A stretch of DNA of 64,000 bases from an uncultured Bacteroidales bacterium. Lineage in GTDB: Bacteria; Bacteroidota; Bacteroidia; Bacteroidales; Paludibacteraceae. How positions within the stretch are numbered: the stretch's first letter is position 1; every line of letters starts with the position of its first letter. Below, in pieces: positions 44,461 through 52,824 of the stretch. The notes under the pieces are model-generated. The model saw only the letters and a list, made by a program, of their open reading frames with translations. It did not search any database and was not told where the DNA came from. The DNA is taken from contig CADBWK010000001.1 in the NCBI GenBank assembly GCA_902798385.1, positions 62,001-126,000 on the forward strand, in the 5' to 3' direction. A program made the position numbers and the translations under genes.

Positions 44461-46167
44461 ATGCAATTAGCTTTACAAATTATCACGTTGATCGGTTCCG
44501 TCGCGATGCTGATGTACGGACTGAAAGTGATGTCTGAAGGCCTGCAGAAGATGGCAGGTAGTACCTTAAGTAATGTGCTGGGAACGGCCACCACCAACCG
44601 CTTCACAGGCGTCTTGACCGGTGCGTTCATCACAGCCGCTGTACAGTCTTCGACGGCGACGACGGTCATGACGGTGAGCTTCGTGTCCGCGGGGATCTTA
44701 AGCCTGGCGCAAGCGATCTCCGTCATCATGGGTGCCAACATCGGTACGACCTTTACGGCATGGATCATGGTGCTCGGTGGCGGTAGTTTCGACCTGCGTC
44801 TGATCGTGTACACGGCGATCGTACTGGCCGTAGCCCTTATCTACACGAAGAAAAACGCCAACCTCGGTGATTTCCTCATGGGTCTCTCGCTGCTGCTCTT
44901 AGGCCTCACGACGCTGAAGATCAACGCGACAGAGATGCATCTGGACCAGATGGATCCGGTACGTAACTTCTTCATGGCGACCTCCAGTTGGGGCTACGGG
45001 TCCTATTTCCTGTACCTGCTGGTGGGCGGTATTCTGACCTTTGCCGTACAGAGTTCGGCTGCGATCATGGCGATCACCATGACGCTCTGCTCTACGCACG
45101 TGCTGCCGATCGATATGGGTATATCGCTCGTGTTGGGAGAGAACATCGGTACAACCATCACCTCGAATATCGTAGCGCTCTCCGCTTCGGTGCAGGCGAG
45201 ACGTGCCGCGATGGCGCACTTGGTGTTCAACCTCTTCGGTGTGATCTGGGTGCTCTGCGTGTTCCGTTGGTTTGTAGGCAATGTATGCCGCATATGGGGT
45301 GTCGAGTTCGAACCGGGCGTACCGTCGGATGTATCGCCGGACAAGCTCAATGCCATCCTGGCTACCTTCCACACGGCGTTCAACGTACTCAATACCTGTA
45401 TCCTGATCGGTTTCATTCCGCTGCTGGAGAAACTCGTGATCATGATCATCCCGTCCAAACCTGAGCAGAAAGATACGGACAGTCAGCTGCGCTTCATATC
45501 CGGTGGTCTTATGTCCACGTCCGAGCTCTCGATCCTGCAGGCATGGAAAGAGGTACACGTCTTTGCCGTGCGTGCACAGCGTATGATCGGTATGGTACAT
45601 GACCTGTTCTACGAGAATGACAACCAGCAGTTCGCGATGATCTTCAGCCGTATCGAGAAATACGAGGGGATCTGCGACCGTATGGAGTACGAGATCGCGC
45701 AGTACCTGAACGAGGTAGCGGACGGTCGTTTGTCCGATCAGTCCAAGCACGAGGTACACAAGATGCTCCGTATCGTTTCAGAGCTCGAGTCCGTCGGAGA
45801 TGCGAACTACAACCTGTCCCGCTATATCCGTCACAAACACGAGAGTAATATCCTGTTCAACGAGAAACAAACCAAGAACGTAGAGCAGATGATCTATCTG
45901 TTGACGACAGCCCAGAACATGATGGTGGATGCGCTGGAGAAAGTGAATATCACGCAGGATGAGTTCTTCGCGATGAGTAATATCGAGAGCGAGATCAATA
46001 ACTTCCGCGATGAGCTCAAGAGCCAGAACATGACCAGCATCACCGAGAAAGAGTACGATTACTCGACCGGCGTCAACTACATGGATATCATCCTCGAACT
46101 GGAGAAGATGGGCGACTACATCATCAACGTAGAGGAAGCCGTTTACGAGCACAAACATGATAAATAA
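44461..46167 (+). CDS. Na/Pi cotransporter family protein (NptA-like)
   Basis: A 568-aa membrane protein with two inverted PNaS repeats, each with a QSS signature: AAVQSSTATTVMTVSFV and FAVQSSAAIMAITMTLCS, over about nine helices (residues 1-320). The C-terminal 200 residues form a PhoU-like helical domain (RMIGMVHDLFYENDNQQF, SVGDANYNLSRYI). Probably imports phosphate with sodium. It starts directly after a heptamer array and lies 6 bp upstream of the SIMPL gene. Confidence 0.9.
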   Translation: MQLALQIITLIGSVAMLMYGLKVMSEGLQKMAGSTLSNVLGTATTNRFTGVLTGAFITAAVQSSTATTVMTVSFVSAGILSLAQAISVIMGANIGTTFTAWIMVLGGGSFDLRLIVYTAIVLAVALIYTKKNANLGDFLMGLSLLLLGLTTLKINATEMHLDQMDPVRNFFMATSSWGYGSYFLYLLVGGILTFAVQSSAAIMAITMTLCSTHVLPIDMGISLVLGENIGTTITSNIVALSASVQARRAAMAHLVFNLFGVIWVLCVFRWFVGNVCRIWGVEFEPGVPSDVSPDKLNAILATFHTAFNVLNTCILIGFIPLLEKLVIMIIPSKPEQKDTDSQLRFISGGLMSTSELSILQAWKEVHVFAVRAQRMIGMVHDLFYENDNQQFAMIFSRIEKYEGICDRMEYEIAQYLNEVADGRLSDQSKHEVHKMLRIVSELESVGDANYNLSRYIRHKHESNILFNEKQTKNVEQMIYLLTTAQNMMVDALEKVNITQDEFFAMSNIESEINNFRDELKSQNMTSITEKEYDYSTGVNYMDIILELEKMGDYIINVEEAVYEHKHDK

Positions 46168-46173
46168 TTCGAT

Positions 46174-46863
46174 ATGAAAAACAATCTTTTAGCAGGCGCA
46201 GTGATCGCCTTGGGTTTATGCCTTGGAGGTATGTTTATCTACCTCGGAATCAGTAAGTTTGCCAACAAAGACCGTGCGGTATCCGTTAAGGGTCTGAGTA
46301 CGCGTGAGGTGGAAGCCGACCATGCCGTTTGGCCGCTGTCGTACGCATGGAGCGGCAATGATCTGCCGGCCCTCTATGCACAGTTAGAAACCGTCACGGC
46401 ACGCGTGAAGAAACATCTGTTGACGCAGGGCTTTGAAGAGAGCGATATCCGTCAGGGGTCGATCAGCGTCAATGACAACTGGTCCGATTACTACGGCAAC
46501 CATCGTCCGGAGTACAAGTACACGCTGAGCACCTCGCTCATCGTCTCGACGGACAAGGTGCAACTCGTTGTGGCCAGCCAGGGCAAAGAGGCCGAACTGC
46601 TCAAAGAGGGCATCATCGTCAAGAGCGAGAAATGGAACCTCGACTATCAGTTCAACGGTCTGCCGGAGTTGAAGCCGTCGATGATCGAAGAGGCTACGCA
46701 GAATGCCCGTGCGGTGGCACAGAAATTTGCCGATGACGCACAGTGTTCGTTAGGCTCTATACGTAGAGCAAGCCAAGGCCAGTTCAGCATCGAATCCGAT
46801 GAGTACCAGCCTTGGGTGAAACGTGTACGCGTTGTGACAACGGTAGATTATTTCTTGGAATAA
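46174..46863 (+). CDS. SIMPL-domain (DUF541) protein
   Basis: A 229-aa protein with one N-terminal membrane anchor (LLAGAVIALGLCLGGMFIYLG) and a periplasmic SIMPL domain: DRAVSVKGLSTREVEAD near the start, then the conserved LLTQGFEESDIRQGSISV, and the end IEEATQNARAVAQKFADDA. The family has been linked to signalling or envelope stress, without a defined activity. It is probably the last gene of the transcription unit from gdhA. Convergent SDR ends 8 bp away. Confidence 0.85.
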   Translation: MKNNLLAGAVIALGLCLGGMFIYLGISKFANKDRAVSVKGLSTREVEADHAVWPLSYAWSGNDLPALYAQLETVTARVKKHLLTQGFEESDIRQGSISVNDNWSDYYGNHRPEYKYTLSTSLIVSTDKVQLVVASQGKEAELLKEGIIVKSEKWNLDYQFNGLPELKPSMIEEATQNARAVAQKFADDAQCSLGSIRRASQGQFSIESDEYQPWVKRVRVVTTVDYFLE

Positions 46864-46870
46864 GACGCCT

Positions 46871-47659
46871 TTAGAACCATCCTAAGCGGCGAATAAGCCG
46901 TAGCAGGCACGTCGGTGCCAGCAGAATGAGAAAGCACAGTACCCGCCAGAAAACGGTGGGTATTGTTGTTTTAGCCCATCCGTGGAAGAACGCGAACAGG
47001 CCGCGTTTGGCCAGAGTCTCGGGGCTCACGATGATACCGAGGCATTTGCCGAGTTTGGTCATGAACGGCGGGATAGAGTAGAGTCCTGTATCGACAGCAC
47101 CCGGACTGACATCCGTCACGCTCACGCCGTACTTGCGCAACTCGATATGCAGCGCTCTCGTAAAATGACTCAGGAAAGCCTTCGTGCCGCCGTACGTACC
47201 GAGCCGCTGTGCCGCCATCTTACTCGTCACGGAGCAGACATTGAGGATATAACCCTTGCCGCGCGCTTTCATGTCCTGCCCGAAGAGGTAACAGAGCATC
47301 GCGGGCGTGTACATATGGAGGTTCATGATCAGGCTCGTGAAACCCTCGCTGTCGTCGAGGATGTCCTTGTCGTGATACACACCGGCGTTATTGACCAGCA
47401 CCTCCACCTCCATCTTATGCGCGCGCGTGTATTCATATAGTTCGCGCGCGGAAGTCTGCTGCCCGAGATCCATCTGGAGTCCGATTATCGATAATCGATT
47501 ATCGATTTTCGAAAGCCTTTTAGCCGCATCCTCTATCTCCTTTACATTGCTCACGATGAGCAGGTTATAGCCGCGCTTGAGCAGTTGCTCCGCAAAAGAG
47601 TAACCGATGCCTGAAGAGGCACCGGTTACAATCGCGTATGCAGATGAATTATTGCTCAT
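46871..47659 (-). CDS. Short-chain dehydrogenase/reductase
   Basis: A 262-aa classical SDR. It has the cofactor motif TGASSGIG (N terminus), VNNAGVY, the active Ser in NVCSVTS and YGGTKAF (Tyr-x3-Lys), followed by a hydrophobic C-terminal helix (VFWRVLCFLILLAPTCLL) that suggests membrane attachment. The substrate is unknown; the C-terminal anchor resembles lipid- or ketone-reducing members. A CGATTAT array (47482-47516) encodes the SKIDNRLSIIG segment. It overlaps ppdK by 11 bp. Confidence 0.87.
   Translation of the reverse strand: MSNNSSAYAIVTGASSGIGYSFAEQLLKRGYNLLIVSNVKEIEDAAKRLSKIDNRLSIIGLQMDLGQQTSARELYEYTRAHKMEVEVLVNNAGVYHDKDILDDSEGFTSLIMNLHMYTPAMLCYLFGQDMKARGKGYILNVCSVTSKMAAQRLGTYGGTKAFLSHFTRALHIELRKYGVSVTDVSPGAVDTGLYSIPPFMTKLGKCLGIIVSPETLAKRGLFAFFHGWAKTTIPTVFWRVLCFLILLAPTCLLRLIRRLGWF
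47482..47516. repeat. heptamer array CGATTAT x4-5 inside the SDR gene
   Basis: Units CGATTAT, CGATAAT, CGATTAT, CGATTTT, CGAAAGC. The first two units together are self-complementary (CGATTATCGATAATCG), so the array can fold on itself. Confidence 0.9.
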
Positions 47660-50378
47660 CCTCTACGGCTGCTTGTGCAGCTGCTAAACGTGCGATAGGA
47701 ACGCGGAACGGTGAGCAGGAAGCGTAGTTCATACCCACACGTGCGCAGAACTTAACGGAACTCGGTTCGCCACCGTGCTCACCGCAGATACCGGTGCGCA
47801 GACCCGGACGAACGGCACGACCTTTCTCTACCGCCATCTTGATCAGTTGACCAACACCCTTCTGGTCGAGTACCTGGAACGGATCCACTTTGAGGATCTT
47901 CTTCTCGAGGTAAGCCGGCAAGAAGGAAGCGATATCGTCACGGCTGTAACCGAAGGTCATCTGCGTGAGGTCGTTCGTACCGAAGCTGAAGTACTGAGCC
48001 TCCGTAGCGATGCGGTCTGCCGTCAGGGCAGCACGCGGGATCTCGATCATCGTACCGATCTCGAACTCAACCTCGATACCGTACTCAGCGAAGACTTCTT
48101 TAGCCACGCGTTGGATGATCTCTTTCTGTTGCTTGAGCTCATAGAGGATACCGATCAGCGGAACCATGATCTCCGGCATCGGGTTCTTGCCCTCTTTCTT
48201 GAGTTCGCAAGCAGCACCGAGGATAGCGCGGGTCTGCATTGCGGTGATCTCCGGGAAGGTGATACCCAGACGGCAACCACGGTGACCCAACATCGGGTTG
48301 TTCTCTGCCAACGAAGCTACACGTGCCTGGATCTCTTCTACGCTAACGCCCATCTCTTTTGCCATCTGTTCTTGTCCCTTCAGATCATGGGGAACGAACT
48401 CATGCAAAGGAGGATCGAGCAGACGGATGTTCACAGGCAGTCCGTCCATAGCGTCCAAGATACCTTTGAAGTCAGCCTTTTGGTACGGCAGCAGTTTAGC
48501 CAGTGCTTTCTCGCGACCTGCGCTGTCCTTGGCGAGGATCATCTCACGCATAGCGAGAATCTTCTTGTCCTCGAAGAACATATGCTCCGTACGGGTCAAA
48601 CCGATACCCTTGGCACCGAAGGCGCGTGCTACGCGTGCATCGTGCGGCGTATCAGCGTTCGTACGAACTTGCAGTTTGGTATATTTGTCGCAGAGATCCA
48701 TCAAAGCCTTGAAGTCACCGCTGAGCTCAGCAGCCTTCGTCGGGATCTCACCTGCATAAACCTGACCGGTAGTACCGTTGAGTGACAGATAGTCACCCTC
48801 TTTATAGGTAACGCCTTCGATCTTAACGGTCTTAGCTTTATAGTCCACTTGGATAGCACCTGCACCCGAAACGCAGCATTTACCCATACCACGGGCAACG
48901 ACAGCTGCGTGCGAGGTCATACCACCGCGTGCGGTGAGGATACCTTCAGCAGCAGACATACCTGCGAGGTCTTCCGGGCTGGTCTCGATACGAACCATGA
49001 CTACCTTATGACCGTTCGCATGCCATTCCTGTGCATCATCCGCATGGAAGACGATCTGACCGCAAGCAGCACCCGGAGAAGCGGGCAGACCTTGCGTGAT
49101 CACTTTCGCTTTTTTGAGTGCGTCCTTGTCGAAGACAGGGTGGAGCAGCTCATCGAGTTTCTGCGGCTCGCAGCGCATGATTGCCTCTTTCTCAGAGATC
49201 TTACCCTCACGAACCATATCCATCGCGATCTTCACCATAGCCGTACCGGTGCGCTTACCATTACGGGTCTGGAGGAACCAGAGCTTACCTTCCTGAACGG
49301 TGAACTCCATATCCTGCATGTCGCGGTAGTGATCCTCGAGTTTCTGCTGGATAGCGTTCAACTCAGCGTACATCTCCGGCATAGCCTCTTCCATGGACGG
49401 ATACTTAGCCAGACGCTCTGCCTCGCTGATACCAGCGCGCTCTGCCCAACGTTGCGAACCGATCTTTGTGATCTGTTGCGGCGTACGGATACCTGCTACA
49501 ACGTCCTCACCCTGTGCGTTAACAAGGTACTCACCGTTGAACAGGTTCTCACCGTTACCGGCATCGCGGCTGAAGCAAACACCCGTTGCCGAAGTGTCAC
49601 CCATATTTCCGAAAACCATGGCCATAACCGAAACAGCGGTACCCCATTCGTCAGGAATTCCTTCCATCTTACGATAGAGGATCGCGCGCTCGTTCATCCA
49701 GCTGCGGAATACAGCGCAGATAGCGCCCCAGAGTTGCTCCATCGGATCATCCGGGAAGTCTTTGCCGGTACGCTCTTTGATAGCCGTCTTGAAACGAGCA
49801 ACGAGGAGCTTGAGTTCCTCTACGTTGAGGTCCTTGTCCAGCTTCACGCCACGGATCTCTTTTACCTCGTCGATGATAGCCTCGAACGGATCGATGTCGG
49901 TTTTGTTCACCGGCTTCATACCGAGTACCACGTCACCGTACATCTGTACGAAACGACGATAGGAGTCATAAACGAAGTGCGGGTTCTGGGTCTTAGCCAC
50001 CATACCCTCAGCTACCACGTCGTTCAGACCCAGGTTGAGGATCGTATCCATCATACCCGGCATAGACGCACGTGCACCCGAACGAACGGATACCAACAGC
50101 GGGTTCTTCGGATCGCCGAACTTGCAGTTCATCAAGTTCTCTACGTGAGCGACAGCAGCGTTCACCTCTTCGGTCAACTCAGCCACGATCTTCTCCTGAC
50201 CTACCTGATAGTACTCGTTACAAACCTCGGTGGTGATGGTGAATCCCGGAGGAACAGGAACACCCACCAAGTTCATCTCCGCACAGTTAGCGCCCTTACC
50301 GCCCAGCAGTTCACGCATTTGTGCGTTACCTTCAGCCTTACCGTTACCGAAGGTGTAAACTCTCTTTTTCTTTTCCAT
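47649..50378 (-). CDS. ppdK: Pyruvate, phosphate dikinase
   Basis: Interconverts pyruvate, ATP and Pi with PEP, AMP and PPi. The 909-aa protein has the N-terminal ATP-binding domain (MRELLGGKGANCAEMN, SVRSGARASMPGMMDTILN), the phosphohistidine motif GGMTSHAAVVARGMGKCCVSG (in part) and the C-terminal barrel (GTNDLTQMTFGYSRDD, GICGEHGGEPSSVKFC with active Cys). Length is normal for bacterial PPDK. It has its own promoter, divergent from that of a membrane pyrophosphatase that consumes PPi. Confidence 0.97.
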   Translation of the reverse strand: MEKKKRVYTFGNGKAEGNAQMRELLGGKGANCAEMNLVGVPVPPGFTITTEVCNEYYQVGQEKIVAELTEEVNAAVAHVENLMNCKFGDPKNPLLVSVRSGARASMPGMMDTILNLGLNDVVAEGMVAKTQNPHFVYDSYRRFVQMYGDVVLGMKPVNKTDIDPFEAIIDEVKEIRGVKLDKDLNVEELKLLVARFKTAIKERTGKDFPDDPMEQLWGAICAVFRSWMNERAILYRKMEGIPDEWGTAVSVMAMVFGNMGDTSATGVCFSRDAGNGENLFNGEYLVNAQGEDVVAGIRTPQQITKIGSQRWAERAGISEAERLAKYPSMEEAMPEMYAELNAIQQKLEDHYRDMQDMEFTVQEGKLWFLQTRNGKRTGTAMVKIAMDMVREGKISEKEAIMRCEPQKLDELLHPVFDKDALKKAKVITQGLPASPGAACGQIVFHADDAQEWHANGHKVVMVRIETSPEDLAGMSAAEGILTARGGMTSHAAVVARGMGKCCVSGAGAIQVDYKAKTVKIEGVTYKEGDYLSLNGTTGQVYAGEIPTKAAELSGDFKALMDLCDKYTKLQVRTNADTPHDARVARAFGAKGIGLTRTEHMFFEDKKILAMREMILAKDSAGREKALAKLLPYQKADFKGILDAMDGLPVNIRLLDPPLHEFVPHDLKGQEQMAKEMGVSVEEIQARVASLAENNPMLGHRGCRLGITFPEITAMQTRAILGAACELKKEGKNPMPEIMVPLIGILYELKQQKEIIQRVAKEVFAEYGIEVEFEIGTMIEIPRAALTADRIATEAQYFSFGTNDLTQMTFGYSRDDIASFLPAYLEKKILKVDPFQVLDQKGVGQLIKMAVEKGRAVRPGLRTGICGEHGGEPSSVKFCARVGMNYASCSPFRVPIARLAAAQAAVEDEQ

Positions 50379-50425
50379 GTGAATAAAAATTATATATGAT
50401 TAATATGTGCTTTCCAAATTTTGCG

Positions 50426-50457
50426 CAAAGATACACATTTTTTTTTAATTATGCAAA
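50426..50457 (-). promoter_or_regulatory. promoter of ppdK
   Basis: On the minus strand TTTG (50454-50457), 20 bp, TATCTTTG (50426-50433). Confidence 0.85.
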
Positions 50458-50462
50458 TAAAA

Positions 50463-50494
50463 TTTGCACATATAATTTTTTTTTTGTAATTTTG
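50463..50494 (+). promoter_or_regulatory. promoter of hppA
   Basis: TTTG (50463-50466), 20 bp, TAATTTTG (50487-50494). The -33 boxes of this and the ppdK promoter are 5 bp apart. Confidence 0.85.
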
Positions 50495-50548
50495 CACTCG
50501 GTTTTAGAAAAACACACAATTAACTAACTAATACAAAAACACAATTCT

Positions 50549-52756
50549 ATGGAAGATTTGACAGTCTTGATGTACGTCGTCTTGGCGGCATCGGTCTTAG
50601 CTCTTAGTTTTGCCTATTATTTTTATCGCTCGATGTTGAGCAAAGAGGAGGGCACAGAGCTGATGAAAACCATCGCATCGCATGTCCGTAAAGGAGCGAT
50701 GGCCTATTTGAAACAACAGTACAAGGTTGTAACGATTGTATTCGTGATCTTGGCTGTTATTTTTGCTGTAATGGCGATCTTTAAACTGCAGAACGGAATC
50801 GTTTGGTTCGCGTTTCTGACCGGTGGTTTCTTCTCCGGTTTGGCTGGTTTCTTCGGTATGAAGACCGCTACCTATGCTTCGGCTCGTACGGCTAACGCGG
50901 CTCGTCAGAGTCTGAATGCCGGTCTGCAGGTAGCTTTCCGTTCGGGTGCCGTAATGGGTCTGACGGTAGTTGGTCTGGCGCTACTGGATATCGCCGGTTG
51001 GTTCCTGGTACTGAAGTACACGGGTCTTCTCGCGCTCGTAGGCGCAGACGCGGACCTTATAACGATCACCACCACCATGCTGACCTTCGGTATGGGTGCT
51101 TCGACGCAGGCGCTGTTTGCCCGTGTCGGTGGCGGTATCTACACGAAGGCTGCCGACGTAGGTGCTGACCTTGTGGGTAAGACCGAGTACAACATCCCGG
51201 AGGATGACCCGCGCAACCCTGCTACTATCGCTGATAACGTAGGCGATAACGTAGGTGACGTAGCAGGTATGGGTGCTGACCTGTATGAGTCGTACGCCGG
51301 TTCGATCTTGGCTACCATGGCTTTGGGTGCTTCGGCGTTCGCCTTCTGCGAAGAAATGCAGCTTAAAGCCGTTTTGGCTCCTTCGCTTATTGCGGCTTGC
51401 GGCGTATTACTCAGTATTATAGGTATTTATCTGGTGAAGACCAAAGAGGGTGCAGGCATGAAAGAACTGCTTCGCGCTCTGTCTATTGGTACCAACACCG
51501 CTGCCTTGCTCATTGCCGCAGTGACCTTCGGTATCTTCGCTTGGTTGTTCGGCACAGAGACCAGCCAATGGTGGCAAGTATCGCTGTCCGTTGTAGTAGG
51601 TCTGGTTGCCGGTATCATCATCGGTCAATCGACAGAGTACTACACCTCGCAGTCCTATAAACCGACTCAGAAAGTGAGCGAGAGTTCGCAGACAGGTCCG
51701 GCTACTGTTATCATCAGTGGTCTGGGTCTGGGTATGCTCTCAACGGCGATCCCGGTTGTTACTGTAGGTGTAGCCATCATCCTCGCTTATCTGTGTGCCA
51801 ACGGTTTCCAAGTAGAGTTCAGTGCAGCTAACCTCTCGATGGGTCTGTACGGAATCGGTATCGCCGCTGTCGGCATGCTCTCTACGCTGGGTATCACGCT
51901 GGCTACCGACGCGTACGGTCCGATTGCCGATAACGCCGGTGGTAACGCAGAGATGAGTGGCCTGCCCGCAGAGGTTCGTCAACGTACGGACGCGCTCGAT
52001 GCACTTGGTAACACGACTGCTGCTACCGGTAAGGGTTTTGCCATCGGTTCGGCTGCCCTCACGGCGCTTGCGCTCTTGGCTTCGTATGTAGAGGAGATCA
52101 AGATCGCCCTCATCCGTACAGGCGAGGCACTGCCGAACGGCGTAGAGGCTGCTAAAGCGACGCTTGTGGACTTTATGGACGCGTATAACGTGAACCTCAT
52201 GAACCCGATCGTGCTCGTAGGTATCTTCATCGGCTCGATGATGGCTTTCCTGTTCTGCGGTCTGACGATGAACGCAGTAGGTCGTGCAGCACAACATATG
52301 GTAGAAGAGGTACGTCGTCAGTTCCAGACGATCGAGGGTATCCTCGAAGGTAAAGCAGAACCGGATTATTCACGATGCGTGGCTATCTCTACGAAAGGCG
52401 CACAACGTGAGATGCTGTTGCCGTCCATCCTCGCAATCATCGTGCCGATCATTACCGGTCTGGTACTCGGTGTTGCAGGTGTGCTTGGTTTGCTGATCGG
52501 CGGTCTGGCAACGGGCTTCGTGCTGGCTGTCTTCATGGCGAATGCCGGTGGTGCCTGGGATAACGCAAAGAAATACGTCGAGGAAGGTCATTTCGGCGGT
52601 AAGGGTTCTGATTGCCACAAGGCTACCGTTGTAGGTGACACCGTAGGTGATCCGTTCAAAGACACGTCGGGACCTAGTCTTAACATCCTCATCAAGCTGA
52701 TGTCGATGGTAAGTATCGTAATGGCAGGTCTCGTAGTAACTTACCATTTATTGTAG
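50549..52756 (+). CDS. hppA: Membrane-bound ion-translocating pyrophosphatase (K+-dependent type)
   Basis: A 735-aa integral pump with about 16 helices that couples PPi hydrolysis to Na+ and/or H+ export. Substrate-site motifs are GGGIYTKAADVGADLVGK, DDPRNPATIADNVGDNVGD and, near the C terminus, GGAWDNAKKYVEEG and HKATVVGDTVGDPFKDTSGPS (each read in parts). NTTAATGKG (Ala where K+-independent enzymes have Lys) indicates the K+-dependent subfamily. The pumped ion cannot be set by eye. An octamer array and strong terminator follow directly. Confidence 0.95.
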   Translation: MEDLTVLMYVVLAASVLALSFAYYFYRSMLSKEEGTELMKTIASHVRKGAMAYLKQQYKVVTIVFVILAVIFAVMAIFKLQNGIVWFAFLTGGFFSGLAGFFGMKTATYASARTANAARQSLNAGLQVAFRSGAVMGLTVVGLALLDIAGWFLVLKYTGLLALVGADADLITITTTMLTFGMGASTQALFARVGGGIYTKAADVGADLVGKTEYNIPEDDPRNPATIADNVGDNVGDVAGMGADLYESYAGSILATMALGASAFAFCEEMQLKAVLAPSLIAACGVLLSIIGIYLVKTKEGAGMKELLRALSIGTNTAALLIAAVTFGIFAWLFGTETSQWWQVSLSVVVGLVAGIIIGQSTEYYTSQSYKPTQKVSESSQTGPATVIISGLGLGMLSTAIPVVTVGVAIILAYLCANGFQVEFSAANLSMGLYGIGIAAVGMLSTLGITLATDAYGPIADNAGGNAEMSGLPAEVRQRTDALDALGNTTAATGKGFAIGSAALTALALLASYVEEIKIALIRTGEALPNGVEAAKATLVDFMDAYNVNLMNPIVLVGIFIGSMMAFLFCGLTMNAVGRAAQHMVEEVRRQFQTIEGILEGKAEPDYSRCVAISTKGAQREMLLPSILAIIVPIITGLVLGVAGVLGLLIGGLATGFVLAVFMANAGGAWDNAKKYVEEGHFGGKGSDCHKATVVGDTVGDPFKDTSGPSLNILIKLMSMVSIVMAGLVVTYHLL

Positions 52757-52794
52757 GATCCCAGGACCCTAGGAAACTAGGACCCTAGTATTAT
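52755..52794. repeat. octamer array AGGACCCT x5 before the hppA terminator
   Basis: Units AGGATCCC, AGGACCCT, AGGAAACT, AGGACCCT, AGTATTAT; the first overlaps the hppA stop codon, and the array ends at the base before the terminator stem. Confidence 0.85.
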
Positions 52795-52824
52795 AAAGAA
52801 AAGCGCCGCTTGGCGCTTTTCTTT
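52795..52824. terminator. bidirectional terminator between hppA and the acyl-CoA ligase
   Basis: Perfect 13-bp stem AAAGAAAAGCGCC/GGCGCTTTTCTTT with loop GCTT. A-rich and T-rich flanks make it usable from both strands; the convergent ligase stop codon is at its right edge. Confidence 0.9.
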
